Shown: positions 11,343 to 20,269 of the stretch, piece after piece | Position numbering within the stretch: the first letter of the stretch is position 1 | Layout of the letters: every line of letters starts with the position of its first letter | Origin: Beaufortia kweichowensis | Taxonomy: Eukaryota; Chordata; Actinopteri; Cypriniformes; Gastromyzontidae | Direction: 5' to 3' | DNA length: 64,000 bases | Assembly (NCBI GenBank): GCA_019155185.1 | Contig: CM032804.1 | Location: 17,579,170 to 17,643,169 of the forward strand | Program-made: the position numbers and the translations under genes | Notes under the pieces: generated by a model | What the model saw: only the letters and a program-made list of their open reading frames with translations | Told to the model about the DNA's origin: nothing | The model's database searches: none

Positions 11343-12182
11343 TTATGTGAATGCATGGCTAAAGAGATAAGTCTTTAATTTACTTTTAAACAGTTCGAGT
11401 GTGTCTGAGTCCCGGACTTTACTGGGAAGGTCATTCCATAGTTTTGGTGCTAAGTAGGAGAAGGATCTTCCACCTTTAGATTTTTTTGATATTCTTGGAA
11501 CTATTAACAAACTGCCATTTTGTGAACGCAATGCCCGTGATGGATTGTATGCTGATAGTAGTTCATAGAGGTATAAAGGTGCTAAGCCGTTTAGGGCTTT
11601 ATATGTAATTAACAATATTTTGAAATGTATGCAATACTTTACAGGTAGCCAGTGCAGTGTTGCAAGAAGAGGACTTATGTGGTCATACTTCTTTGATCTA
11701 GTGAGAACTCTAGCAGCTGCATTTTGAACCAGCTGAAGCTTATTTATTTGCTTTGCATGACACCCCCCCAGTAATGAATTACAGTAGTCAATTCTGGAGG
11801 TCATAAATGCGTGGATTAGCTTCTCTATATCCGAGACAGACAGTATGTGGCGCATCTTTGAAATATTTCTAAGGTGGAAAAAAGCGGTACGACACACATT
11901 GGAAGTGTGACCATCGAAAGACAGGTTCTTATCTAGAATCACACCTAGGTTCTTGACTGCGGAAGATGGGACAATGGTGCAACCTTCTATAGAGATGTTG
12001 TGGGCTATTGTGTCGTGTTTGGAGCTATTAGGTTCAATAATCAAAACCTCTGTCTTATTGGGGTTAAGTAGAAGGAAGTTGTTTGCCATCCATTTTCTAA
12101 TATCGTTGATACAGTCTATTAGCCTAGAAAAACAATGGGTTTTGTCAGGTTCTGAGGAAATATAGAGCTGGGTATCGTCAGC
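11343..12182 (-). pseudogene. L2 ORF2, RT C-terminal half
   Basis: The open stretch 12089-11343 reads MANNFLLLNPNKTEVLIIEP, then KNLGVILDKNLSFDGH, HAFMTSRIDYCNSLLGG, LVQNAAARVLTRSKKY and LAPKLWNDLPSKVRDS, and ends in FSHAFT. The residual sequence up to 12182 encodes the segment after the YADD box (motif lost at the insertion). It is the continuation of the RT block on the far side of the LTR element. It is intact over about 248 codons, so the L2 copy was fairly young when split, but it cannot be expressed as a complete ORF2. Confidence 0.85.
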
Positions 12183-12187
12183 GTAAC

Positions 12188-12520
12188 TGTCACGGTTTTA
12201 CCTTGCACCTCGCGTTTGAACTTCATTTCCCACGATCCTCTGCAACTTACCACCTGTTCACGATCTGTAATCTTTGAATCACCTGCACCTGACGCACCTC
12301 GTTATGGACCTTATTTAATGTGTTGGTTTTCTGTTCTCTGGTGGTCTGGTATTGTTGTTATTTTGGATGTCGTTACTTTGTCTGTCAATCGTGCATTTTG
12401 TCTGGAAAACCTGTAAGTGATTCACAGCGTGTTGTTCACCGCTGCAATCTATGCCTGTTCTTGATTCCTTTCTGAAGTTCAGTAAAGACTTTTCTGCACC
12501 TCGTGTTCTTGTTATGCGGT
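12188..12520 (+). repeat. 5' LTR of the non-autonomous element
   Basis: Matches the 3' LTR from TGTCACGG through CACCGCTGCAAT (about 12450). It then diverges and is shorter, lacking a clean TGATGCACGGTAACA terminus at its right edge. That terminus appears displaced to about 12628-12645, fused to L2 sequence. Confidence 0.75.
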
Positions 12521-12527
12521 CCTCTGG

Positions 12528-12665
12528 AAGTTGAATGTTTCTTAATAATAAGGGAAGCATATATAATCTGAGACAATACGACCAAGAACTGTCCAGAAAA
12601 ACTGTGCGCTGTATTTTGCCTGAGAGTATCTGATGCATGGTAACACAAGTAAAGTGGTAGCGATC
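12528..12665. repeat. Copy of flanking L2 sequence inside the LTR element
   Basis: Matches 14157-14325, the L2 flank just right of the element. Shared strings include GGAAGCATATATAAT, ACAATACGACCAAGAACTGTC and AAGTAAAGTGGTAGCGATC. It also shares variants not found in the sister L2 at 26930-27080, so the two blocks have a recent common origin. It has several small deletions. Confidence 0.8.
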
Positions 12666-13046
12666 AGTATACCAGACCTAAATAACGGAATTATATTCCA
12701 GTAATTCGTCGTGACGTGAAGTTTTGTGGATTACTTGTCTGTTTGGATTTGTTTCCGTTTCATGTCATGGATCCCACAACTCCCAGCCCGTCCGTAGCCG
12801 CCCATGTCAAAGCTCTCCTCTATCGGGGCCATGAGGAGGAATCCGTCGAGGCCTACGCCCTGTGCTTCACAGCCTTTGGTATGATATCGGGGCTTCCCGA
12901 AGACAACCTGAGGCGCCTTTTTTTCTGGGGTCTTAACGACACAACATGGGCCAAGTTGTCTGGATGGGGGCCATGTGGAAGCTTGGAGGAGAGTGTGGAT
13001 TCGGTGTTGGCTAGTTGTGGGTGCCGCCCCCCTCCGCAGCCTGGTC

Positions 13047-13296
13047 AAGATGGCCGCCTCCGAGTGTTCTGCCGCGGACAAGATGGCCGCCCCCGAGTGT
13101 TCTGCCGCGGCCAAGATGGCCGCCCCCGAGTGTTCTGCCGCGGCCAAGATGGCCTCCCCGGAGTGTTCTGCCGCAGCCAAGATGGCCGCCCCCAAGTGTT
13201 CTGCCGCGGCCAAGATGGCCGCCCTCGAGTTCCCTGCCATGGCCAAGATGGCCGGCCCCGAGTCCCCTGCCCTGGCCAAGATGGCTGGCCCAGAGC
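13047..13296 (+). repeat. 33-bp tandem repeat within the Gag-like ORF
   Basis: AAGATGGCC recurs at 13047, 13080, 13113, 13146 and 13179 and onward at 33-bp steps. Each unit is a multiple of three, so copy number can change without breaking the frame. Confidence 0.9.
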
Positions 13297-13305
13297 CCCC
13301 TGTTC

Positions 13306-13580
13306 CCGGCGCCTCTAAGCCCCCAGTTCCCGGCGCCTCTGAGCCCCCAGTTCCCGGCGCCTCTGAGCCCCCAGTTCCCGGCGCCTCTGAGCCCCCAGTT
13401 CCCGGCGCCTCTGAGCCCCCAGTTCCCGGCGCCTCTGAGCCCCCAGTTCCCGGCGCCTCTGAGCCCCCAGTTCCCGGCGCCTCTGAGCCCCCAGTTCCCG
13501 GCGCCTCTGAGCCCCCAGTTCCCGGCGCCTCTGAGCCCCCAGTTCCCGGCGCCTCTGAGTTCCCAGTTCCCAGCGCCTCT
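13306..13580 (+). repeat. 24-bp tandem repeat within the Gag-like ORF
   Basis: The unit CCCCCAGTTCCCGGCGCCTC, then TGAG, is repeated about 11 times almost without change and encodes PVPGASEP. The near identity indicates recent expansion or homogenisation. Confidence 0.9.
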
Positions 13581-13791
13581 CAGGCCCCAGAGCGGCCGCA
13601 GCCTGCCCCAGAGTCGCCAGAGCCAGCACCAGAGCCGCCAGAGCCAGGGCCCGAGCCTCCAGAGCCAGAGCCTCCTGACCCCGAGCCTCCTGACCCCGAG
13701 CCTCCTGACCCCGAGCACCCACCCAGTCTCCCTCTCCTCCCTCCGTGGGTCTTGTGGCGCGAGGACGCGCCTTCCGGGGGGAGGGGGGTAC

Positions 13792-14150
13792 TGTCACGGT
13801 TTCACCTTGCACCTCGCGTTTGAACTTCATTTCCCACGATCCTCTGCACCTCACCACCTGTTCACGATCTGTAATCTTGGAATCACCTGCACCTGACGCA
13901 CCTCGTTATGGACCTTATTTAATGTGTTGGTTTTCTGTTCTCTGGTGGTCTGGTATTGTTGTTATTTTGGATGTCGTTACTTTGTCTGTCAACCGTGCAT
14001 TTTGTCTGGAAAACCTGTAAGTGATTCACAGCGTGTTGTTCACCGCTGCAATGAAGTGAGGTTTGTACCTGTTTGTTATTCCTTTGATGAAGTTCAGTAA
14101 AAGACTTTAATCTGCACTCTCGTGTTCTGCCTCGTCTGATGCACGGTAAC
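13792..14150 (+). repeat. 3' LTR of the non-autonomous element
   Basis: TGTCACGG to GGTAACA, 359 bp, preceded by the polypurine tract GGGGGGAGGGGGGTA. It contains TTCAGTAAAAGACTT near the end and is followed by target duplication GTAAC. Confidence 0.85.
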
Positions 14151-14155
14151 AGTAA

Positions 14156-14790
14156 CAGTGGAAGTTGATGTTATGTTTCTTAATAATATCTCCGAGGGGA
14201 AGCATATATAATGCGAAGACAATACGACCAAGAACTGTCCAGAAAAAACTGGCACGCTGTATTTTACCTGAGAGTAATACGATTTTTCCTCGTTAACACA
14301 AGTAAAGTGGTAGCGATCGGTTAAATAAGACTTGAACCAGGCTAAGACTTGACCACTAATGCCAACAAGGTTTTCTAGTCTATCGAGTAGAATTGTATGA
14401 TCTATTGTATCAAAGGCTGCACTGAGGTCGAGTAATATGAGAAGAGAGGTTTCACCGCGATCCGATGAAAGGAGGTCATTTGTCACTCTGAGCATGACTG
14501 TTACTCTGCTGTGGTTACGTTAAGAATGTCTGTAGTTGGTTAGACACAACCTTTTCCAGTATTTTTGATAGAAAGGGGAGATTAGAAATTGGTCTAAAGT
14601 TAGTTAGGTCTCCCTGGTCGAATTCTAATGATGAGTTAATAATAGTGAGCAATGGTTCCGATACTGCAGGAAAAACGTCTTTTAGTAATTTTGTGGGGAC
14701 GGGATCTAAAATACAGGATGATGATTTTGATGAATTTATTATTTTTGTGAGCTCATCCATTGTAATAGCAGTTAGGGTTAGGGTTAGCAC
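14156..14790 (-). pseudogene. L2 ORF2, RT N-terminal half
   Basis: The minus-strand pieces 14790-14515 (SKSSSCILDPVPTKLLKDVF, DLTNFRPISNLPFLSKILEK) and 14495-14156 (RVTNDLL, LLDLSAAFDTIDHTILLDRL, AWFKSYLTDRYHF) are RT blocks, out of frame with each other. A deletion next to FDQGDLTNF removed the segment seen as LGYVPAAFKMAVIRPLIKK in the 26347-26727 copy. Confidence 0.85.
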
Positions 14791-14801
14791 CTAGGTTAGG
14801 G

Positions 14802-15505
14802 TTAGTTATGGCTAACACCATGCGAGTCCAAGATATCCATAAAAGCTATACGTAGTGCATCTTTTGGGTTATCAACGTGTATGTTAAAGTCACCAACGAT
14901 TAAGGCTCTATCTACAGTGACTACTAATTCTGACAGAAAATCTGCGAATTCTTTAAGGAAGTCTGCATGATGACCCGTTGGTCTGTAAATAGTAGCCATT
15001 ATGATGGGCAAATGTTTGTTGCGACCGTTTGGAAGTGACATATTTAGCACCATTATTTCAAACAAGTTAAATTTTCTAGATTTAAGATTGACGCAAAATA
15101 GGTTGCTATACTGTAGATTGTAGCAATACCGCCACCTCTACCCTTCAGACGAGGCTCATGCTTATAGTGGTAGTCTTGTGGAGTAGATTCATTCAGACTA
15201 ATAAAATCATCTGTTTTAAGCCAAGTTTCTGTCAGGCACAGCGCGTCTAAATTGTGGTATGTAATAATTTCATTGACAATATATTCTTTATTGGAAAGTG
15301 ACCTGATGTTAAGCAGGCCGAATTTTAACTTTTTTGTAGCATCTATTTGTGGATTGTTTTCTAGTTTAATATTAATTAGATTTGTATATTTTGGTTTAGA
15401 GCATGCTATATGTTTGTTTGTTCGGGAAACAGACACAGTCTCTATGTGTTGATATGTGGGTTGTAAAAAGTCTATATGCTGTGATTTATGTGGCCTATGT
15501 GACAT
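14802..15505 (-). pseudogene. L2 ORF2, endonuclease domain
   Basis: The minus frames 15505-15053 and 15065-14802 carry FGLLNIRSLSNKEYIVNEII, LCLTETWLKTDD, GRGGGIATIYS, ATIYRPTGHH and ALIVGDFNIHVDNP. This is an APE-type endonuclease that nicks target DNA. It is truncated after FMDILDSHGVSHN and joined to RT via the telomere-like tract at 14771-14804. Confidence 0.85.
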
Positions 15506-15571
15506 GTCGAGGCAGCTTGCAGACGGATGGTTAAGCCGATTGGTCTGCTTCCTGACCTGGGCCCTGGATAG

Positions 15572-16162
15572 TCAGATTTTACTCTTAAGACTATTGTTCA
15601 AATTTCTAGAGAGGACAGCAGCTCCTTCCCGGAAGGGATGAATGCCATCTCTCTTTAACAGGTCAGATCTCCAGAAATCTTTCCAGTTGTCTATATAGCC
15701 TGTATTGTTTTCCGGGAACCACTTAGACATCCAGCCATGCGATGACAATAGTCTACTATAGGTCTCATCACCCCTGTAAGCGGGTAGGAGACCAGAGCAT
15801 ATTACCGTGTCTGACAGAGTTTTTGCAAGTTCACACACCTCCTTAATATTATATTTAGTGATCTCCGATTGGCGGAGTCTTGTATCGTTTGTGCCGACGT
15901 GAATAACAATTTTAGAGAATTTACGTTTAGTCTTAGCCAGCACTTTCAGTTTAGATCTAATGTCAGACGCTCTGGCTCCTGGTATGCATTCAGCAATGGT
16001 GGCTGGAGTCTCTATTTCCACATTCAGTAAAATAGAATCACCGATAACCAGGACGCTTGACACGGGTATCTCAGCATGTGTGTGACTGAGTGGAGAGAAC
16101 CGGTTTGAGATAATAACAGGTGTTAATTTAAGAGAATGAATCAAGTATTTAAGTATTGACAA
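15572..16162 (-). CDS. L2 ORF1 with SGNH/GDSL esterase-like domain
   Basis: An open frame of 196 codons. The esterase signature is visible: VLVIGDSILLN (nucleophile Ser in GDS, residues about 37-47), VIHVGTNDTRLRQ (Asn in GTND, about residue 93) and RDGIHPFREGAAVLSRNLN (Asp and His near the C-terminus). CR1/L2-type LINEs are known to carry such an esterase in ORF1; its exact role in retrotransposition is unsettled. The usual N-terminal part appears missing or lies upstream in a degraded stretch, so the ATG at 16162 may be internal. It is a mobile-element protein, not a host gene. Confidence 0.75.
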   Translation of the reverse strand: MSILKYLIHSLKLTPVIISNRFSPLSHTHAEIPVSSVLVIGDSILLNVEIETPATIAECIPGARASDIRSKLKVLAKTKRKFSKIVIHVGTNDTRLRQSEITKYNIKEVCELAKTLSDTVICSGLLPAYRGDETYSRLLSSHGWMSKWFPENNTGYIDNWKDFWRSDLLKRDGIHPFREGAAVLSRNLNNSLKSKI

Positions 16163-16165
16163 TTT

Positions 16166-16682
16166 GAAATAAAGTAAATAGAAAGTAGAAAGTAGATTTA
16201 GGATCAGCTCGGCGGAGCTCCAAACTTAGACGAGGCTGCAGCGGTGAACCTGGCATGGCAAACATGGCGGCAAAGTGCCCCACTTTCCGTAAACCAAAGC
16301 ACAGAGCGGGTGGGCACTATCCAAATGTGTAACATGTCCACATTGACTACAATCTTTGCGTTCGCTGTAGTCCAAGAAAAGTGAATTAGAGATGCTTCAT
16401 TGCTTCATTGTGGACTTTGGGATTTGTAACAGCAGATCGTTTACATGTACTAACACACAAGGAAAGGTAAAATCAGGAAAAGCATAATAGGTGCTCTTTA
16501 ACGAGATAAAAATTATGAAGAAGCTTAAAATAAATCTCTTTATTATTAATCTCTTTCATTATTTACCAATAAATGAAGAGTCCAAACCTTCTTCCACAAA
16601 GAATTTTCTACAAATCTGTCCCATGTTGTAACAGCATAAGAAGTAGAAACATATTTTTTTCTATAATTTTCTATAATTTATA
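16166..16682. other. Interval without a recognised gene
   Basis: Possible 5' UTR remnant of the L2 up to about 16350, then AT-rich DNA. No ORF or repeat was recognised. Confidence 0.4.
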
Positions 16683-17707
16683 TTATTTTGATATAAAACA
16701 TAATTTTCCTACTGTAACGGACTGGGCAGACACATGGACATGAGAGACCTCTGAGACTGACTCACGAACAGGATAGGCCCATTGGGCAGGCTCATGGAGA
16801 GGAGAGGCCTCTGGGGAAGACTTTGGAGTGGATTCATGGACTTGAGCAGTCTCTGGAGCAGATTCATCATCTTGAGCAGGCTCTGGATAAGATTCATGGA
16901 CTTGATCAGTTTCTAGAGCAGATTCATTATCTGAAATGGGCTCTGCCATATCAGAAGAGTCTATAGCCTAGACACAAAAAATGGAGCCGCCATTACGGGC
17001 AGCATAATAGACAGAGGCATGTCTGCCAGGCTTGAGAGTGTTAGGGCTGTGAGGCTTAAGTACATAGAGACCTCTGGGATGCTAGCTGCTCACACTGGCA
17101 TAAAAAGTGGATCTATCACACTGGCCATCAGTCTTGTCTGTCTTGGCCAAAGTTTCATCTCAGCCATAGGCTCTGGCATTGCAGCCATGACGGTGTGGTG
17201 ACCATCTTGTGAAGAGGTTCTTGAGTTTCAGCCATGTTGGTGTGACAGGAGCAGGCCCTACCTTGGCTGGCATGATGTGAGCCTGCTCCGGCTCAGGTGT
17301 GGCATGCAAGGCGTGAATAAATCCTGACATGATTTGGAAATGCTCTGGTGTGGTGGGTATTGTTCTTGTAGAGTTCTTCATTCACAACCCCCACAGTGAA
17401 AGAGGATCCACTTAACAACAAGACATAATCAATGTACTCAGCCAAGGAAAAACGACAAGGCAGTCCAGAACAAATAGGTTCATTCAAACCTACTTGAAGT
17501 GCCACATCATTAGGGTTAGGGTTAGTCCACCATATGACAGTTCACAAAATTCCTCCACGTAATCCTCCGGGCCGGTCTCCCTGATGAAGGCGAATGAGGT
17601 GAGACACTGGATCTATAGCTGGTCTGGTGTTTAGAAAAGCAGCTGGATCTGTATTGGGATAAGTCTTCTGTAACGGACTGGGCATGACAATGAAGATCCA
17701 AATGCAA
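16683..17707 (-). pseudogene. Second Gag-like non-autonomous LTR-type element, degraded
   Basis: On the minus strand, LTR-end-like sequence with AATAAA and the terminus TGCCCAGTCCGTTACA (17669-17684) is followed by Gag-like pieces. These are PAIDPVSHLIRLHQGDRP, EDYVEEFCELSYGG, DVALQVGLNEPICS and LAEYIDYVLLLSGS. Further on comes an acidic Ser/Pro/Glu repeat ORF (16949-16683; repeated HES and EPAQ motifs). The same 16-bp terminus recurs at 16713-16728 right after the ORF, so the 3' LTR seems reduced to its last bases. A (TTAGGG)n-like tract at 17510-17526 sits where part of the Gag-like region is missing. No pol is present. Confidence 0.55.
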
Positions 17708-18524
17708 GCTTTTATTTAAACTAAGTTTTTGTTATTTAAACAGATTGTGGTTAAAACAGGCAGGGTCAAATCTGGTGTACAACTATATCCACACCAAGAC
17801 AAAAGAGTAATCCAAAACATGCAATGGTCAGGGCAGGCATCTAGTAATGTGCGCCTGCAAAACAGGCTTCATGAAGCTTCGAAACCTTTGCAAATCTTTT
17901 GTTTTGAATCAATGGTTCAGAGTGCTTATTAAACTGTCCAGGTCACGTGACTTCAGCAAACGAGGTGCTCTTACGTCACAACGAAATGTTGATCACGAAC
18001 ATGATGTGAATCTTTGCCAAGTTATACTGTTAAAACAAACAAGGCCATATTATTGAGTAAGCAAAAAATATAATTTGCCACTTGACATACATTATATCTT
18101 AGATAATTGGAGTAAGAATTCAAAGATATATTGTGTGGAGCTATTTTGAGAACAATTGTGTGAGGTGTATAATTTGTGATCAGGAAATCAGTAATTGTAC
18201 CACCACCTCATTAATATTGAAACGCCTGCATTTCAAACACCATCTTATATTATAAAGAATATATGTATAAAGTATTCTGTATGAAATATTATGGGCATCT
18301 TATTGACAAAAGTGAAATGTGACCAATGGACCAAGATAGTGAAAGAGGTGAAAAATCTTTCAATCTGATCTCTGACACGTTGATGTCTAAAAATATGGGT
18401 GCAAACTATGAATTGGTCTACTGTTTCATCTACTGTTGTGCTGGAAGTTTTCTAAACACAAACCCACATTACAAGCAACATCTGTACATTGTGATTTTCT
18501 GTAAAAAAATGAAAACATTGGAAC
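17708..18524. other. Interval without a recognised gene
   Basis: 17840-18010 contains GCTTCATGAAGCTTCGAAAC, a palindromic TTCGAA-rich stretch of the type seen in fish hAT MITEs. I could not define ends. Short ORFs have no recognisable domain. Confidence 0.35.
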
Positions 18525-18921
18525 TGTCACAGACAAGCCAGGCTTCCCCGTCACCCAATCACAGCGATCACCCTCTCCCAACTACTAATCTTCAACACCT
18601 GCACCTCATTACACCACCAGTATAAAGACACTCTCTACAGTTCACTCAACGTCCAGTCTCGTTCAAGAAACAAAGGACTTACCTGTCACAGCGCTATACT
18701 TACCTGACAATCTCCACTTCCTGATTCTCCCAGGCATCTTCTTCTCGTGATTCTCCAGTTCCGGTGTTCCAGCGATCTTCTGTGTTCCTGCTTCAAGTTT
18801 ACAAAGGACAGTATTAGTTTCTGTTTGATGTCTTTACTTTGCAATTGACTTTGAGTTTGTGTTTTTGTAAATAAACCTCCTTACCTGTGATCCGCTGTCT
18901 CCGGCCCTTCTGTGTGTAACA
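18525..18921 (+). repeat. 5' LTR of the chromodomain Gypsy
   Basis: TGTCACAG to GTGTAACA, 397 bp. Includes TATAAAGACACT, GAAACAAAGGACTTACCTG, AAATAAACC and CTGTGATCCGCTGTCTCCGG, shared with the solo LTR at 28243-28643. Confidence 0.85.
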
Positions 18922-18950
18922 GAAGACTGGACCATAACAGAGTAAACACC

Positions 18951-20120
18951 ATGAGTCAGCTGGATCCATTTCAAGAGCTGGTCGACATACTACGCCACTC
19001 ACTACAAGAATGAGCCGTCGCCACGCCACCCACACCGAGCACCATTCCTGTTATCCACAACAACCCTGCTCCTTCTCTGGTAGTCATCGCCAGTCCCATG
19101 GCCCATCCAGCGCCCTTCTCTGGTTCGGCGGAGGAGTGCAGCGGATTTCTTCTCCAGTGTTCTCTCGCCATAGAGATGCAGCCTCACCTGTGGCCTACCG
19201 AACGTCATAAAGTCAGCTATCTCATTCAACATCTCACCGGTAAGGCGCTCCAATGGGCAGAACCTCTTTGGACTCAGGAACATTCTATTACGTTTTCATA
19301 TGCAAACTTTGTTAGTCATTTCAGAGAGGTATTCGGAAAGCCGGTTTGGGATGCATCTGTGGGCGAGAGACTTTACCTGTTAAAGCAAGGCGAAATGCCC
19401 ATCACCGAATACACCCTACAATTCCGGACCCTGGCCACCAAAAGCGGCTGGAACGAGCAGGCGTTGATGACTGCATATCGCCTGAATCCTGAATAAGGGC
19501 TGAATCCCCAGGTGAGGCTGCAGCTCGCTACTTACGAAGACACTATGGACCTTGACAAATTCATTCAGTTATGCATCAGAACTGCCACCCGCATTCAATC
19601 CTGTCTCAGTACTCTACCTCGGATGTCTCCGCTTGTTCCTGTCCTCCGCCGACCAGACTCCGTCAGCTCCCCAGAACCAGCCATCGAACCTATGCAAGTT
19701 GATGCTCCACCACTCTCGTCTACAGAACGACAGCGCCGATTGTCCAACCAGCTCTGCCTATACTGCGGAGGTCCGGGGCACGTCATCTTGGCGTGCCCCG
19801 TTCGTCCCCCTCGTCCAATGGTGAGTGCAATTATCCCTAATGACGAAACTATGAAACCTCTTACCACTGTCGTATCACTTACTGCTTCTTCTGCCTCCCT
19901 TTCAGTTTCCGCCCTCCTCGACTCTGGGTCGGCCGGCAACTTCATCTCTGGCGCCCTCTGCCGGCAACGCAGGCTCAAGACGTCTACAATCCCTACCTTA
20001 TACCAAATCCGCTCCATAACAGGATCGCCAGTTAGCCGGCACCCAGTGAGATGGAGGGCGGATCCCGTCGAGATGACGGTGGGAGTATTACATTTGGAAA
20101 GGATCTCATTGCTGGCCTGA
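18951..20120 (+). pseudogene. Gypsy gag with CCHC knuckle and start of protease
   Basis: Starts MSQLDPFQELVDILRHSLQE, then a stop at about 19011-19013. The following open frame 19098-19496 is the Gag core (SHFREVFGKPVWDASVGERL, MPITEYTLQFRTLATKSGWN), which ends in a second stop. 19512-20120 contains EPMQVDAPPLS, the zinc knuckle CLYCGGPGHVILAC (CX2CX4HX4C) and the protease motif LLDSGSAGNFIS with the active-site Asp. A live protein packages element RNA, and the protease matures it. The stops and the frame loss after 20120 make it non-functional. Confidence 0.9.
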
Positions 20121-20269
20121 ACATCATCCCACTCTCTCCTGGAAGACTGGAGAAGTCCTGAAGTGGGGTGAACACTGTTTTCAGACTTGTCTCACATCCT
20201 GTCCGAGTCCTGTTCCACGTCACATCCCTCAACTCTCTCTATGTTCCACCTCCGTTGAGAGCCCTATGA

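Larger units (their letters stand above)
12767..13823 (+). pseudogene. Gag-like protein with 11-residue and 8-residue tandem repeats (frameshifted)
   Basis: The frame starting at ATG 12767 (MDPTTPSPSVAAHVKALLYR) encodes a helical Gag-like N-terminus: EEESVEAYALCF, LRRLFFWGLND, SLEESVDSVLASCG. Near 13040 a +1 shift is needed to enter the frame that stays open to 13823. That frame contains about eight 33-bp units (KMAAPECSAAA-type), about eleven 24-bp units (PVPGASEP), then PEPPEP/PDPEPP repeats. No zinc knuckle or protease follows. The N-terminal region is similar in pattern to the minus-strand element at 16683-17707 (EEF/EAY, GLND/GLNE, SL.EYIDYVLLL), suggesting one Gag-like family. Its role would be to form particles for its own RNA (inference). 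The current copy needs the frameshift and is probably dead. Confidence 0.65.
12188..14150 (+). mobile_element. Non-autonomous LTR retrotransposon encoding only a Gag-like repeat protein
   Basis: Begins TGTCACGG, ends CACGGTAACA, and is flanked by the 5-bp duplication GTAAC. The two LTR copies (12188-about 12520 and 13792-14150) share long blocks (for example ACCTTGCACCTCGCG and CCTCGTTATGGACC). A polypurine tract (about 13776-13788) directly precedes the 3' LTR. Between them lie about 1.1 kb with one Gag-like, repeat-rich reading frame and no protease, RT, RNase H or integrase. The LTR end matches the LTR at 54496 next to a chromodomain Gypsy pol, so such elements probably supplied the enzymes in trans (inference). 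A block copied from the flanking L2 lies at about 12528-12665 (see Findings). Confidence 0.85.
10715..16165 (-). mobile_element. L2-type LINE ('family A'), near full-length, interrupted by an LTR element
   Basis: Read on the minus strand, ORF1 esterase (16162-15572) is followed by endonuclease (15505-14802), RT (14790-14156, continuing at 12182), the C-terminal region to 11343, a 3' UTR and the (TTGAA)n tail at about 10740-10715. A 1963-bp LTR element (12188-14150) sits between RT blocks with GTAAC duplicated at 12183-12187 and 14151-14155. A second break is at about 14771-14804, where endonuclease joins RT through a TTAGGG-like tract, with the intervening ORF2 lost. The sister copy at 23606-28966 was used for comparison. 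Confidence 0.85.

Noticed and set aside
13011..13857. Minus-strand frames with Gly/Leu/Arg or Arg/Glu repeats opposite the Gag-like ORF
   Set aside because: Antisense shadows of 33-bp and 24-bp repeats; any frame stays open because unit lengths are multiples of three.
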